Shown here: one piece after another, positions 42,208-51,602 of the stretch
Layout: every line of letters starts with the position of its first letter
How positions within the stretch are numbered: the first letter of the stretch is position 1
NCBI GenBank assembly: GCA_052145775.1
Contig: JBKQNY010000094.1
Coordinates: 1-53,499, forward strand
Length of the DNA: 53,499 nucleotides
Direction: 5' to 3'
Source: CAVYPR01 sp052145775
GTDB lineage: Bacteria > Actinomycetota > Acidimicrobiia > Acidimicrobiales > RAAP-2
Translations under genes and position numbers: made by a program
The notes under the pieces: generated by a model
Seen by the model: the letters and a program-made list of their open reading frames with translations, nothing else
What the model was told of the DNA's origin: nothing
Databases searched by the model: none

Positions 42208-43611
42208 TCAGGGTGCGCCGACCCGCTGATTGTAGGTGGAGATGGCTGTGTTCACCTGTGACTGGGCGGTCTTGAGGGCCCTGGCCGGGGAGACCCCCGA
42301 GGTGTACATGCTCTCCTCGGCCGTGAGCACGTCCTTGCGCACTGTCTGGTAGGGGCCGATGACGGCCCCGCTGGTGGCGAGCGTCGTGGGGCCGGTGACC
42401 AGCTGGGTGTAGGCCACCTTGAACCCGGGGTTGGTGGCCCACAGCTGCTGGATGGTCGGGGTGCGGACCGAGGAGCGCCGCACCGGGATGTAGCCGGTCC
42501 CCGCCGCCCACGTGGCCTGGGAGGCCGAGCTGTCGAGGAAGGTCTCGAACGCCCAGGCGGCGGCCTGCTGGGCGGGGGGCACCTCGTCGGAGATGAACAA
42601 GGCCGAGCCGCCCGGCTCCACGCCGCCGGGGACCTTCGAGCTGAAGACTGGGAAGGGGCCGACCCCGAGGGTGACGTTGGGGTGTGTGGACAGCAGCTTG
42701 GTGATGGTGCCGAGGTCGGCCGAGGAGTCGATGGTCATGCCGTAGCGGCCCGTCCCCATTCCGAGGAGGTTGTCGTAGGCGTCGGGGCCGCTCGAGGGGT
42801 TGGTGGTGGCGGCCCCCGAGGCGACCAGCTTGTCGAGGTCGGTCCAGACGGCCAGCGCGGTGGGCGAGGCGAAGACGGCCCGGGTGGTCCGCGTCACGCG
42901 GCCGTTGCCGTTGTTCACGAAGAGTTTGTTGGCGGTGGCCAGCCAGGTCTCGAGGTGCCAGGCGTCGAGCACCAGCCCCGCCCCGCTGCCGTGGGCCTTG
43001 AGCGCCTTTGCGTCCGCCGTGAATTGCACAAGTGTGGTCGGGGGCCGTGTGGGGTTGAGGCCCGCGGCGCTGAAGGACTGCTTGTTGTAGTACAGGACCG
43101 GGTTGGAGACGGCGAAGGGAAGGGCCTGCTGGGCACCGCCCACCCGGTAGTAGGACAGGGCCCTCGAGACGTAGTCGGCGGTCGAGTAGCCGGTGGCGTT
43201 GATGCAGGACTGCGCGGGCAGGATGGCCCGGGTGTCGATCGCCCCTTGCAGGTCGGTCTGTGTGAGCTGGGCCAGCGCCGGGAGCTGGTGGTTGGAGAGC
43301 CCCGCCTGGAACTTGAGCCAGGTTGTTGTGTAGCCGCTCTGCTGGACCAGGGTGACGTGGACCTTGGACTGCGAGTCGTTGAACTTGGTCGTCAGTGTCC
43401 CGAGGGTGGCCGCGTTGGCCTGGGTCATGGACTCCCAGAAGTCGATGTCGACCGGTCCCTTGGCCGACCGCAGGGCGGAGACCGGGCACCGGGGCAGCGA
43501 CGTCGCTCCGGACGGCCCGGCGCCCGCCCCGCCGGCCACGCTCAGTAGGACGACGACGGGAGCGGCGGCCAGCGCGGCCCGGACGGCCCTCGCCCGCGTC
43601 GGAGTCGTCAA
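42208..43611 (-). CDS. ABC sugar-type substrate-binding protein, copy 2
   Basis: A 467-residue extracellular binding protein of the family-1 (MalE/UgpB) type and a paralogue of the preceding gene along its whole length (VDIDFWESMTQANA, KVHVTLVQQ, AAWAFETFLD, GTGYIPVR). A signal peptide is present, but no lipobox Cys: the core ends LLSVAGGAGAG. Two Cys (RCPVSAL and QSCINATGY) match those in copy 1 and may form a disulfide. The TTG start at 43611 overlaps the TGA of copy 1 (TTGA), which indicates translational coupling and fixes the start. The ligand is unknown, probably an oligosaccharide or glycerol-phosphate-type compound. Confidence 0.87.
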   Translation of the reverse strand: MTTPTRARAVRAALAAAPVVVLLSVAGGAGAGPSGATSLPRCPVSALRSAKGPVDIDFWESMTQANAATLGTLTTKFNDSQSKVHVTLVQQSGYTTTWLKFQAGLSNHQLPALAQLTQTDLQGAIDTRAILPAQSCINATGYSTADYVSRALSYYRVGGAQQALPFAVSNPVLYYNKQSFSAAGLNPTRPPTTLVQFTADAKALKAHGSGAGLVLDAWHLETWLATANKLFVNNGNGRVTRTTRAVFASPTALAVWTDLDKLVASGAATTNPSSGPDAYDNLLGMGTGRYGMTIDSSADLGTITKLLSTHPNVTLGVGPFPVFSSKVPGGVEPGGSALFISDEVPPAQQAAAWAFETFLDSSASQATWAAGTGYIPVRRSSVRTPTIQQLWATNPGFKVAYTQLVTGPTTLATSGAVIGPYQTVRKDVLTAEESMYTSGVSPARALKTAQSQVNTAISTYNQRVGAP

Positions 43612-45014
43612 CCGGCCCCGATCCGCTGGTTGTACGTCTCCAGCGCGCCGGTCACGTGCTGGGCGGCTGTCTTGAGGGCGGCCGAGGGGGAGGCGCCGTG
43701 CTCGTACATGGCGTTCATGGCGTCCTCCATGGCCTTGTTGACTGTGAGGTAGGGGCCCACCACCGAGCCCTCGGTGGCCGAGTTCACCGGGCCCGACAGG
43801 AGCTGGTCGTAGGCGACTTTGAAGTTGGGATCCGAGGCCCACAGGGCGGTGATGGTGGGCGAGGTGACGGCCGACTTGCGGATGGGGATGTACCCGGTGC
43901 CCTTGGCCCAGGTGGCCTGGGACGCCGGGTTGTCGAGGTAGGTCTCGAACTCCCAGGCCGCAGCCTGCTGGGCCGCGGGGACCTTGTCGGAGATGTAGAG
44001 GCCCGAGCCGCCGCCGGTGACCCCACCGTGCGCCCCGCTCGTGGCCGCCGGCAGCGGGCCGACGCCGAGGGTGACGTTGGGGTGTGTGGCCAGCAGGCTG
44101 GTCACCGTGCCCAGGGCGGCCGAGGTGTCGATGGCCATGCCGTACTTGCCGTTGCCGATGCCGAGCAGGTCGTCGTAGTCGTCGGTCCCGTTCTCGGGGT
44201 TGGTGACGGCCCCGTCTGTGGCCACCAGCTTATGGAGGTCCTCGAAGATCGACAGGCCCGCCGCGCCGTCGAAGGCCGCCGCGGTGGCCCGGGCCGACCG
44301 GCCGTTGTCGTGGTTCACGAAGAGCTGCCCCGCCGTGGCCAACCAGTTGCGGACGTGCCAGGGGTCCACCTTGAGCCCGGTCCCGATGTTGTGGGCGTGG
44401 AGCGCCTTGGCATCGGTCACGTACTGGGTGAGGGTGGTCGGCGCGGTTGTGGGATCGAGGCCGGCGGCGGTGAAGGCCTGCTTGTTGTAGTAGACGACGG
44501 GCACCGACACGGCGAAGGGCATGCCCTCCTGGACGCCGCCGATCTGGTACCAGGCGAGCGTCCGGGGCACGAAGTCCGAGGTCTGGTAGTGGGTCGCCGA
44601 GATGCAGGCCTTGGCCGGCAGGATCGACTGGGTGTCCACGACTCCCTGCAGCCCTGTCTCTGTGAGCTGGACGAGGGCGGGCAGCTGACCGTCGCTCAGG
44701 CCGGCCTGGTACTTCACCCAGGTTGTTGTGTATGTCGCCTGCTGGACCAAGGTGACGTGGACCTTGGTCTGGGAGGCGTTGAACTTGCTCGTCAGTGTCC
44801 CGAGGGTGGAGGCGTTGGCCTGGGTCATCGACTCCCAGAAGTCGATGTCGACCGGCGCCTTGGCCGAGGCGAGGGCCTTCATCGGGCAGGAGGGGGTGGT
44901 CGAGGCACCGGCCGGCGATCCGCCGCCCCCGCCGGCCACGGCCAGCAGGGCCGCCGCGGGCACCGCGGCCACCAGGGCCCGCCATGGTCGCTGATATCGG
45001 GTGGTCGTCTGCAC
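43608..45014 (-). CDS. ABC sugar-type substrate-binding protein, copy 1
   Basis: A 468-residue binding protein of the MalE/UgpB class. It carries VDIDFWESMTQANASTLGTL, FAVSVPVVYYNKQAF (ligand-cleft strand), KYGMAIDTSAALG, and AAWEFETYLDNPASQATWAKGTGYIP at the hinge. The signal peptide ends in LLAVAGGGGGS, where a lipobox Cys would be expected, so the protein looks secreted and not lipid-anchored. The start is a GTG at 45014, 47 bases after the permease gene. It lies in the importer operon (ATPase, two permeases, two binding proteins). Confidence 0.88.
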   Translation of the reverse strand: MQTTTRYQRPWRALVAAVPAAALLAVAGGGGGSPAGASTTPSCPMKALASAKAPVDIDFWESMTQANASTLGTLTSKFNASQTKVHVTLVQQATYTTTWVKYQAGLSDGQLPALVQLTETGLQGVVDTQSILPAKACISATHYQTSDFVPRTLAWYQIGGVQEGMPFAVSVPVVYYNKQAFTAAGLDPTTAPTTLTQYVTDAKALHAHNIGTGLKVDPWHVRNWLATAGQLFVNHDNGRSARATAAAFDGAAGLSIFEDLHKLVATDGAVTNPENGTDDYDDLLGIGNGKYGMAIDTSAALGTVTSLLATHPNVTLGVGPLPAATSGAHGGVTGGGSGLYISDKVPAAQQAAAWEFETYLDNPASQATWAKGTGYIPIRKSAVTSPTITALWASDPNFKVAYDQLLSGPVNSATEGSVVGPYLTVNKAMEDAMNAMYEHGASPSAALKTAAQHVTGALETYNQRIGAG

Positions 45015-45061
45015 CCCGCCAGCCTACGACCCGCCCCGGACCGGTTCGGGTCGCGGCCGGG

Positions 45062-45937
45062 TCACTTGACCGCGCCGGTGAGGCTGCGGACCAGCTGCTT
45101 CTGGAAGATGACGAGGAGGATGAGGAGCGGGGCCACGGCGATGACCGCGCCGGCCAGGGTCACGTTCAGGTCCTGGATCTGGCTGCCCTGGAGCGCCTTC
45201 AGCCCGATCTGGACGGTGCGCACGTTGTTGTTGTCGCCGGTCACCAGGAGCGGCCAGAGGTACTGATTCCACGCGGCGAGGAACGAGAAGACCGCCAGCG
45301 CGGCCACGATCGGGCGGGCCAGGGGCACCGCCACCCGGACCATGAACCGCCAGTGGCCGTAGCCGTCGAGGGCGGCGGCCTCCTGGAGGTCCTTGGGGAT
45401 CTGGAGGAAGGCCTGGCGCAGGAGGAAGGTGCCGAAGCCGGTGGCCAGGAACGGCACGGTGAGGCCGGCGAACGTGTTGTACCACCCCAGCGAGTCGATG
45501 GTGTCGAGGTTGGTGATGATGGTGATCTCGAAGGGGATCATCATGGTGGCCAAGAAGACCACGAACAGGGTGCGGCGCAGCGGGAAGCGCAGGAAGGCGA
45601 AGGCGTAGGCGGCGAGCACCGAGGTCACCAACTGGCCCGTCACGATGATGGCCGTCTGGATCACCGAGTTGCGCATGTAGATGCCGAGGTGCCCCTCGGT
45701 CCAGGCCTTGGCGTAGGTGCCCCAGACCGGGTGCACCGGGAACAGCACCGGCGGCTGGCGGTCGAGCAGGGCCGGGGCCAAAAGGGAGTTGACCACCGTC
45801 ATGTAGAGGGGGAAGAGGATGACGATCGCCCCCACGCTGAGCAGCACGTAGCGCACCACCTTGCGGGTGCGCCGGCCCGCCCTCCTGCGGGTGACCGGGG
45901 GCCTCGGGGCGGCCGTGGCCGCGAGGTCAACGGCCAT
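45062..45937 (-). CDS. ABC sugar-type permease (MalG/UgpE class)
   Basis: A 291-residue inner-membrane permease with six helices. The EAA loop that contacts the ATPase is EAAALDGYGHWRFMVRVAVPLARP. The N-terminus VVRYVLLSVGAIVILFPLYMTVVNSL and FLAAWNQYLWPLLV are typical of the MalG class. It overlaps the other permease gene by 11 bases. Together they form the transmembrane channel of the importer. Confidence 0.93.
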   Translation of the reverse strand: MAVDLAATAAPRPPVTRRRAGRRTRKVVRYVLLSVGAIVILFPLYMTVVNSLLAPALLDRQPPVLFPVHPVWGTYAKAWTEGHLGIYMRNSVIQTAIIVTGQLVTSVLAAYAFAFLRFPLRRTLFVVFLATMMIPFEITIITNLDTIDSLGWYNTFAGLTVPFLATGFGTFLLRQAFLQIPKDLQEAAALDGYGHWRFMVRVAVPLARPIVAALAVFSFLAAWNQYLWPLLVTGDNNNVRTVQIGLKALQGSQIQDLNVTLAGAVIAVAPLLILLVIFQKQLVRSLTGAVK

Positions 45938-46835
45938 AGTGGACCCTGCGCTCGAGGAGTCGGAGCTGGATGACCGTCAGCACCAGGGTGATGGCGAACA
46001 GGGCGATGGACATGACGGCGGACCGCCCGGGGTTCTGCTCGTAGACCAGGGTCGTGTAGATGTTGTAGATGAGCACGTTGACGTGTTCGTAGGCGGCGTT
46101 TTGGTAGCCGATGAGGATGTCGATCTGCCCGAAGGTCTGGAAGGCGGAGATCATGGCGACGACGAGTGCGAAGAACAGGGTGGGGGAGAGCAGGGGAACC
46201 GTGACCCGCCAGAAGGCGGTCCAGTCCGAGGCCCCGTCCATCTTGGCGGCCTCGAGCACCTCCTCGGGGAGGGACTGCAGTCCGGCCGACATGATGATGA
46301 ACGACATCCCCATGAACTGCCAGATCGCCATCACGGCGATGGCCGGCAGGGCCCAGGTGGTGCTCTGGAGCACCGAGGGGTGGGGGTTGATGCCGAGCCA
46401 GGGCAACAGGCCCACCACCGGGTTCATGAGGGAGTAGAAGACGAGGGCCGAGACGGCCACCGAGGTCACCACGGTGGAGGAGAAGATGATCCGGTAGGCG
46501 GCGATGCCCCGAAGGTGACGCTGGGCCACCACGGCCAGGAACAGGCCGAAGAGGAGGCCCGCGGGGACCACCAGGGCCACGAACAGGAACGTGGTCACCA
46601 GCGATTCGATGAAGTTGGACGAGGAGAGGACCTGCCCCACCTGGTGGAGGCCGACGTAGGTCGACGGCAGATTGGGGTAGGGGGGCGTCTCGTAGAGGGC
46701 GAGCTTGAAGTTGCGGGCGAAGGGATAGAAGACGAAGACGGCGAAGACGCAGAGCGCGGGGAGCAGCATGAAGTAGCCCAGGGCCGCCTCGCGCAGCCGG
46801 CGCCCGCGGCGACGCACCGGAGCCCGGCTGCTCAC
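45927..46835 (-). CDS. ABC sugar-type permease (MalF/UgpA class)
   Basis: A 302-residue permease with six helices. It opens with a hydrophobic LGYFMLLPALCVFAVFVFYPFARNFKLALY segment (two parts). The EAA motif is EAAKMDGASDWTAFWRVTVPLLSP. GTG 46835 overlaps the TGA of the ATPase gene (GTGA), so the order ATPase, MalF-type, MalG-type is coupled throughout. Confidence 0.93.
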   Translation of the reverse strand: MSSRAPVRRRGRRLREAALGYFMLLPALCVFAVFVFYPFARNFKLALYETPPYPNLPSTYVGLHQVGQVLSSSNFIESLVTTFLFVALVVPAGLLFGLFLAVVAQRHLRGIAAYRIIFSSTVVTSVAVSALVFYSLMNPVVGLLPWLGINPHPSVLQSTTWALPAIAVMAIWQFMGMSFIIMSAGLQSLPEEVLEAAKMDGASDWTAFWRVTVPLLSPTLFFALVVAMISAFQTFGQIDILIGYQNAAYEHVNVLIYNIYTTLVYEQNPGRSAVMSIALFAITLVLTVIQLRLLERRVHYGR

Positions 46836-47914
46836 GGCACCGGCTCCAGTCGGCGCCCGGTCTCCCCGTCGAAGAGGTGCACCCCGTCGGGGTCGACCGC
46901 CACGCGCACGCCCTCGGCGATGTCGGGCCGGGGGCGTGCTGCTTCCTGGCGCACCACCAGCCGGGAGCTGTCGGCCAGCCGGCAGATCACATGGGCCTCG
47001 GCGCCGAGGGCCTCGACGATCACCACCGTCGCCTCCAGGGTGCCGGCGGGGTCGAGCGTGAGCGCTTCGGGCCGGGCCCCGACGGTGAGGGTCGGCGCCC
47101 GGCCGGCGAGCGCGACGAGGGTCGAAGGCAGCGGCACCGTCCCCCCGGCCACCCGCACCGCCGACCGGTCGCCGTCGAGCTCACCGTTGAACAGGTTCAT
47201 CCCCGGACTGCCGAGGAACCCGGCGACGAAGGTGTTGCCGGGGCGGTCGTACAGGCTCTGGGGCGCGGCCACCTGCTGGAGCACACCGTGGTCGAGGACG
47301 GCGATCCGGTGCCCCATGGTCATCGCCTCCACCTGGTCGTGGGTCACGTAGAGGGTGGTGGTGCCGAGCCGCTCCTGGAGGGCGACGATGTCGGCCCGGG
47401 TCTGCACCCGCAGCGCGGCGTCGAGGTTGGACAGAGGCTCGTCCATCAAGAAGGCGGCCGGCTGGCGGACGATGGCCCGGGCCAGGGCCACCCGCTGGCG
47501 CTGCCCGCCCGAGAGCTGCCCGGGCTTGCGCGCCAGGTAGGGGTCGAGGCCGAGCGTGACCGCCACCTCGTTCACGCGGCGCAGGCGCTCCTCGCGCTCG
47601 ATCCCGCGCTGGCGGAGCGGGAACTCGATGTTCCTGGCCACGGTGAGGTGGGGGTAGAGGGCGTAGGTCTGGAAGACCATGGCGATGTCGCGGTGGCGGG
47701 GCTCGACGTCGTTGACCGTCTGTCCGGCGATGGCGATGGTCCCCTCGTCCAGCTCTTCGAGTCCCGCCACCAGCCGCAGCGCCGTGGTCTTGCCGCAGCC
47801 GGAGGGGCCGAGGAGGACGAGGAGCTCGCCGTCGGCCACGTCGAGATCGAGGTGGTCAACGGCCAGGACCTCGCCGTAGCGCTTGGTGACGCCGTCGAGG
47901 AGGAGCTGGCCCAT
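46832..47914 (-). CDS. ABC importer ATPase (MalK/UgpC class)
   Basis: A 360-residue ATPase of the carbohydrate-uptake group. Walker A is GPSGCGKTT, the signature LSGGQRQRVALARAI, Walker B FLMDEPLSNLDA, and the switch His is in YVTHDQVEAM. The C-terminal 120 residues form the TOBE/OB regulatory domain (GARPEALTLDPAG) found in MalK, UgpC and MsmK. ATPases of this group often serve several importers, but here the gene heads a complete five-gene operon. Confidence 0.94.
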   Translation of the reverse strand: MGQLLLDGVTKRYGEVLAVDHLDLDVADGELLVLLGPSGCGKTTALRLVAGLEELDEGTIAIAGQTVNDVEPRHRDIAMVFQTYALYPHLTVARNIEFPLRQRGIEREERLRRVNEVAVTLGLDPYLARKPGQLSGGQRQRVALARAIVRQPAAFLMDEPLSNLDAALRVQTRADIVALQERLGTTTLYVTHDQVEAMTMGHRIAVLDHGVLQQVAAPQSLYDRPGNTFVAGFLGSPGMNLFNGELDGDRSAVRVAGGTVPLPSTLVALAGRAPTLTVGARPEALTLDPAGTLEATVVIVEALGAEAHVICRLADSSRLVVRQEAARPRPDIAEGVRVAVDPDGVHLFDGETGRRLEPVP

Positions 47915-48034
47915 CTACGCCGACTGCGCCGACCGGGAGGACCCGGCGCACATGGCAAGGGCCGCGTCGACGCGGTGCCCCTCACCGGCGGAGGTCGCCA
48001 TGAGGCCACGGTAGCCTCCCGATGAGGAGGTGGG

Positions 48035-48478
48035 ATGGGACGCATCGTGGTGGGTGTGAGCGGCGGTCGGGCCTCCTTGGCCGCGCTGGCCTGGGCTCTG
48101 GGTGAGGCCCGTCTGCGCTCGGCCGCCGTTGAGGCCATCTGCGCCTACGACCGCCCAGCCTCGCTGGTCGGCTTGGGTGAAGCGATGGGGGCGACGGTTG
48201 GCCCACCGATCAGCGAGTCCGACGTGGCCGCCTACGCCACCGGCTCCCTCGAGGCCGTGCTGGCCGGGCTCGACACCGGTTCGACCGAGGTCGTGGCGCG
48301 CGCGGTGCAGGGCGACCCGGGCCGCGTGCTCGAGCAGGCGTCCGCCGGGGCCGAGCTGCTGGTCGTGGGGGTCGGGCACGGCGAGCTCGGCGGTCGCCTC
48401 GTCGGCTCGGTGGTGGCCCACTGCGCGCTGCACGCCGCATGCCCGCTGGTGCTCGTGCGCGCCGGGTCGGGGCACTGA
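48035..48478 (+). CDS. Universal stress protein (UspA family)
   Basis: A 147-residue protein with a single Usp domain. It begins GRIVVGVSGGRASLAALAWAL. The ATP-binding signature near the end is VVGVGHGELGGRLVGSVVAHCALHAACPLVLV, matching G-x2-G-x9-(S/T) except for local spacing. It therefore probably binds ATP, as do mycobacterial homologues. It lies 120 bases from the divergent ABC operon, and the HAD gene begins 3 bases after it. Confidence 0.9.
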   Translation: MGRIVVGVSGGRASLAALAWALGEARLRSAAVEAICAYDRPASLVGLGEAMGATVGPPISESDVAAYATGSLEAVLAGLDTGSTEVVARAVQGDPGRVLEQASAGAELLVVGVGHGELGGRLVGSVVAHCALHAACPLVLVRAGSGH

Positions 48479-48481
48479 GCG

Positions 48482-49255
48482 GTGGCGTTGTCGTGGCCGC
48501 CCCCGGCCGGCGGGACCTGGGTGCTCGACCTCGACGGCGTGGTGTGGCTCAACGGCGAGGCGATCCCGGGCTCCGCCGAGGGGGTGGCCGCGCTGCGCGC
48601 TTCGGGCGTGCAGACGGTCTTCTGCACCAACAACTCCTCGCTCACCGTGGGTGAGCTGCGCCGCCGGCTCGCCCACGTCGGGATCGACGCCGATCCCGGC
48701 GACCTGGTGACGTCGGCCGAGGCCGCGGCGGGGATGGTGGCCCCGGGTTCAAGGGTGCTGGCGCTGGCCGGGGAGGGGGTGACCGAGGCGCTGGGCGCGC
48801 GGGGATTGGAGGTGGTGGAGGAAGGCCCGGCGGACGCCGTGGTGGTCGGGTGGACCCGCCACTTCGACTTCGCAGGACTGGCCCGCGCCTCGTCGGCCGT
48901 GCGCGCCGGGGCCCGGCTCATCGGCACCAACGAGGACGCCACGTACCCGACCCCCGAGGGGCTGCTCCCCGGAGGCGGCTCGCTCCTGGCCGCGGTGGCC
49001 ACGGCCTCCGAGACGCGCCCGGAGGTGGCGGGCAAGCCCCACCGCCCCCTGGCCGACCTGCTCGCCCGACGGGCTCCCGACGTGGTGGCGGTGGTGGGGG
49101 ACCGGCCGGCCACCGACGGTCGCCTGGCCGACCTGCTCGCCGTCCCCTACGCCCTGGTGCTCACCGGGGTGACGGCACCGGGCGAGCGGATTGAGGAGCC
49201 GCCCGCCGCCGTCGCCGCCGACTTGGGAGCGCTCGTGGCGGAGCTCGGCGGGTAG
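48482..49255 (+). CDS. HAD-superfamily phosphatase (NagD-like)
   Basis: A 257-residue HAD hydrolase of subclass IIA. Motif 1 is VLDLDGVVWLNG, motif 2 FCTNNSS, the Lys of motif 3 is in EVAGKPHRP, and motif 4 VVGDRPATDGRLADL. Relatives dephosphorylate nucleotides or glycerol-3-phosphate (Rv1692 of M. tuberculosis lies in the same place before tlyA). The third acidic position reads D-G where many have D-I/T. The start is the GTG at 48482. Confidence 0.88.
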   Translation: MALSWPPPAGGTWVLDLDGVVWLNGEAIPGSAEGVAALRASGVQTVFCTNNSSLTVGELRRRLAHVGIDADPGDLVTSAEAAAGMVAPGSRVLALAGEGVTEALGARGLEVVEEGPADAVVVGWTRHFDFAGLARASSAVRAGARLIGTNEDATYPTPEGLLPGGGSLLAAVATASETRPEVAGKPHRPLADLLARRAPDVVAVVGDRPATDGRLADLLAVPYALVLTGVTAPGERIEEPPAAVAADLGALVAELGG

Positions 49256-49267
49256 TGCAAACATAAA

Positions 49268-49314
49268 GCTAGCAAGTGCTTGCAATAGCTAGCACAGCAG
49301 GATAGGATGGGTGC
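49268..49314 (+). promoter_or_regulatory. Promoter with overlapping dyad, probably leaderless
   Basis: TTGCAA (49280-49285) and TAGGAT (49303-49308) are separated by exactly 17 bases and each matches the sigma-70-type consensus at four of six positions. A transcript starting about seven bases after the -10 box would begin at the ATG at 49315. Over the -35 box lies a dyad, AGCTA-GCAAG-TG-CTTGC-AA-TAGCT (49267-49290), and GCTAGC is repeated at 49268 and 49288, two helical turns apart. A repressor could occlude the promoter there. Confidence 0.65.
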
Positions 49315-49850
<536 letters not shown>

Positions 49851-49854
<4 letters not shown>

Positions 49855-50681
49855 GTCCAGGGTCGCGTCTCCGGCTCGACCTCGAGCTGGTCCGACGCGG
49901 CCTCGCCGGTAGTCGACAGGAGGCACAGGCCGCCGTCGAGGCCGGGCGGGTGCTGGTGGGCGGTGCGCCGGCGGACAAGGCGTCGCGACTGGTGGCCCCG
50001 TCCGAGCCGGTCGTCCTCCTCGGCCCGCCTCGCCGGTTTGTGAGCCGGGGTGGGGACAAGCTGGCGGCGGCTCTCGACCGGTTCGCTGTCGAGGTGGACG
50101 GTCGCCGGGCCCTGGACGCCGGGGCGTCCACCGGGGGGTTCACCGACTGCCTCCTCCAGCGCGGGGCGGCGGAGGTCGTCGCCGTCGACGTCGGCCACGG
50201 CCAGCTCGACGCGGGCCTCCGGTCTGACGCCCGGGTGCGGGTGCTCGAGCGGACCAACGTCCGCACCATCACGGTGGACGACCTCGGCGGCCCGCCGGTC
50301 GACGTGGTGGTGGCCGACCTCTCGTTCATCTCGCTCACCACCGTGGCACCGGTTCTGGCGGGCCCGTTGGCCCGGCCCGGGGCCGACCTGGTCGTGCTGG
50401 TGAAGCCCCAGTTCGAGGCGGGAAGGGCCGAGGTCTCGCGCGGACGCGGCGTGGTTCGCGACCCCGAGTTGTGGCGGGGGGCGCTCGAGCGGGTGGCCTC
50501 CGCCCTCGGCGCCGCCGGAGCCGCCATCATGGGGGCCATGGCCTCCCCCCTCACCGGCCCAGCCGGCAACGTCGAGTTCCTTGTTCACGGGACCACGGCA
50601 TCGGGTCCGTCACCGGCCGACGCCGTGGCAACGCTGCTCTCCTTGGCCGTGGACGAGGCGACGGGGACCGGTACGAGGTAG
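49851..50681 (+). CDS. tlyA: rRNA 2'-O-methyltransferase/hemolysin-like TlyA
   Basis: A 276-residue methyltransferase that, in mycobacteria, modifies 16S and 23S rRNA riboses and confers capreomycin susceptibility. The N-terminal S4 RNA-binding domain is LDLELVRRGLAGSRQEAQAAVEAGRVLVGG. The FtsJ-like domain has ALDAGASTGGFTDCLL (motif I) and the catalytic K-D-K-E set in RGGDKLAAAL, VVADLSFIS, VLVKPQFEAG and NVEFLVHG. No ATG, GTG or TTG exists in frame near the S4 start. The best start is a CTG at 49851 overlapping the TGA of the previous gene (CTGA), with a weak AAGG upstream. Confidence 0.92.
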
Positions 50682-51589
50682 TGGCCACCGTCGCGGTTCT
50701 GGTCAACCCGGCCCGGGAGGAGGCCCGCCGCCTGATCGCCGACGCCGTGCCCTGGCTCGAGGGCCGGGGCCACCGGGCGCGGGTGCTCGAGCTCTCGGAG
50801 GCAAACCGTGCCGCCGGGCAGGTGCCCGCCGGCGCCCTGGGTGACGCCGACCTGACCGGTGCCGACCTGGCGGTGAGCGTGGGCGGGGACGGGACCTTCC
50901 TTCGACTGGTCCCGCTGGCCTACGCCGCCGGCGTCGCGGTGCTCGGGGTCAACTTCGGTCGGCTCGGCTACCTGCTGGAGGTGGAGCCCGACCGGTTCCA
51001 CGACGCGCTCGAGTCCGCGCTCGACGGCCGGGCCACCATCGAGGAACGGACGGTGCTCTCGGTGACCGTCGGCGGGGAGCTCACCCCGGCGGAGGGCGAC
51101 GACCGTTCGCTGACCGACGAGCGGGGGGAGCGGTGGTGGGTGGCCCTGAACGAGGTGGTGGCCGAGAAGGCGGTGCCCGGCCACATGGTGCACCTCTCGA
51201 CGGCCATCGACGGCGAGCCCTTCCTCACCTACAAGGCCGACGGCGTGCTGGTGGCCACGCCCACGGGATCGACGGCCTACAACCTCTCGGCCGGCGGCCC
51301 GGTGGTGGCGGCGCGCCTCAGGGCGATGGTGCTCACCCCGGTGGCCGCGCACCTGGCCTTCGACCGCAGTCTCGTGCTCCACTCCGACCAGGTGGTGACG
51401 GTCGAGGTGCGGGGCGGGCGGCCCGCGGTCCTCGTCGTCGACGGCCGGGAGGCGGGGCGGCTCTCGCCGGGTGCCACGGTGACCTGCCGGGTGGCCCCCG
51501 AGCCGCTCCGGCTGGTGTCGCTGGGAGGCCGGGGTTTCGCCGAGCTGCTCCGCCGCACGGTCGCCCCCGACCGGGGCGGGTGGGCGTAG
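50681..51589 (+). CDS. nadK: NAD kinase
   Basis: A 302-residue enzyme that phosphorylates NAD to NADP. The family core motifs are visible: SVGGDGTFLRLV, GVNFGRLGYLLEVEP, LNEVVAEK, TYKADGVLVATPTGSTAYNLSAGGP and FDRSLVLHSD. GTG 50681 shares one base with the tlyA stop (TAGTG), so the two are coupled. The gene lies between tlyA and recN, as in M. tuberculosis (Rv1694-Rv1696). Confidence 0.94.
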   Translation: MATVAVLVNPAREEARRLIADAVPWLEGRGHRARVLELSEANRAAGQVPAGALGDADLTGADLAVSVGGDGTFLRLVPLAYAAGVAVLGVNFGRLGYLLEVEPDRFHDALESALDGRATIEERTVLSVTVGGELTPAEGDDRSLTDERGERWWVALNEVVAEKAVPGHMVHLSTAIDGEPFLTYKADGVLVATPTGSTAYNLSAGGPVVAARLRAMVLTPVAAHLAFDRSLVLHSDQVVTVEVRGGRPAVLVVDGREAGRLSPGATVTCRVAPEPLRLVSLGGRGFAELLRRTVAPDRGGWA

Positions 51590-51602
51590 AGGGGGTCCGT
51601 AG

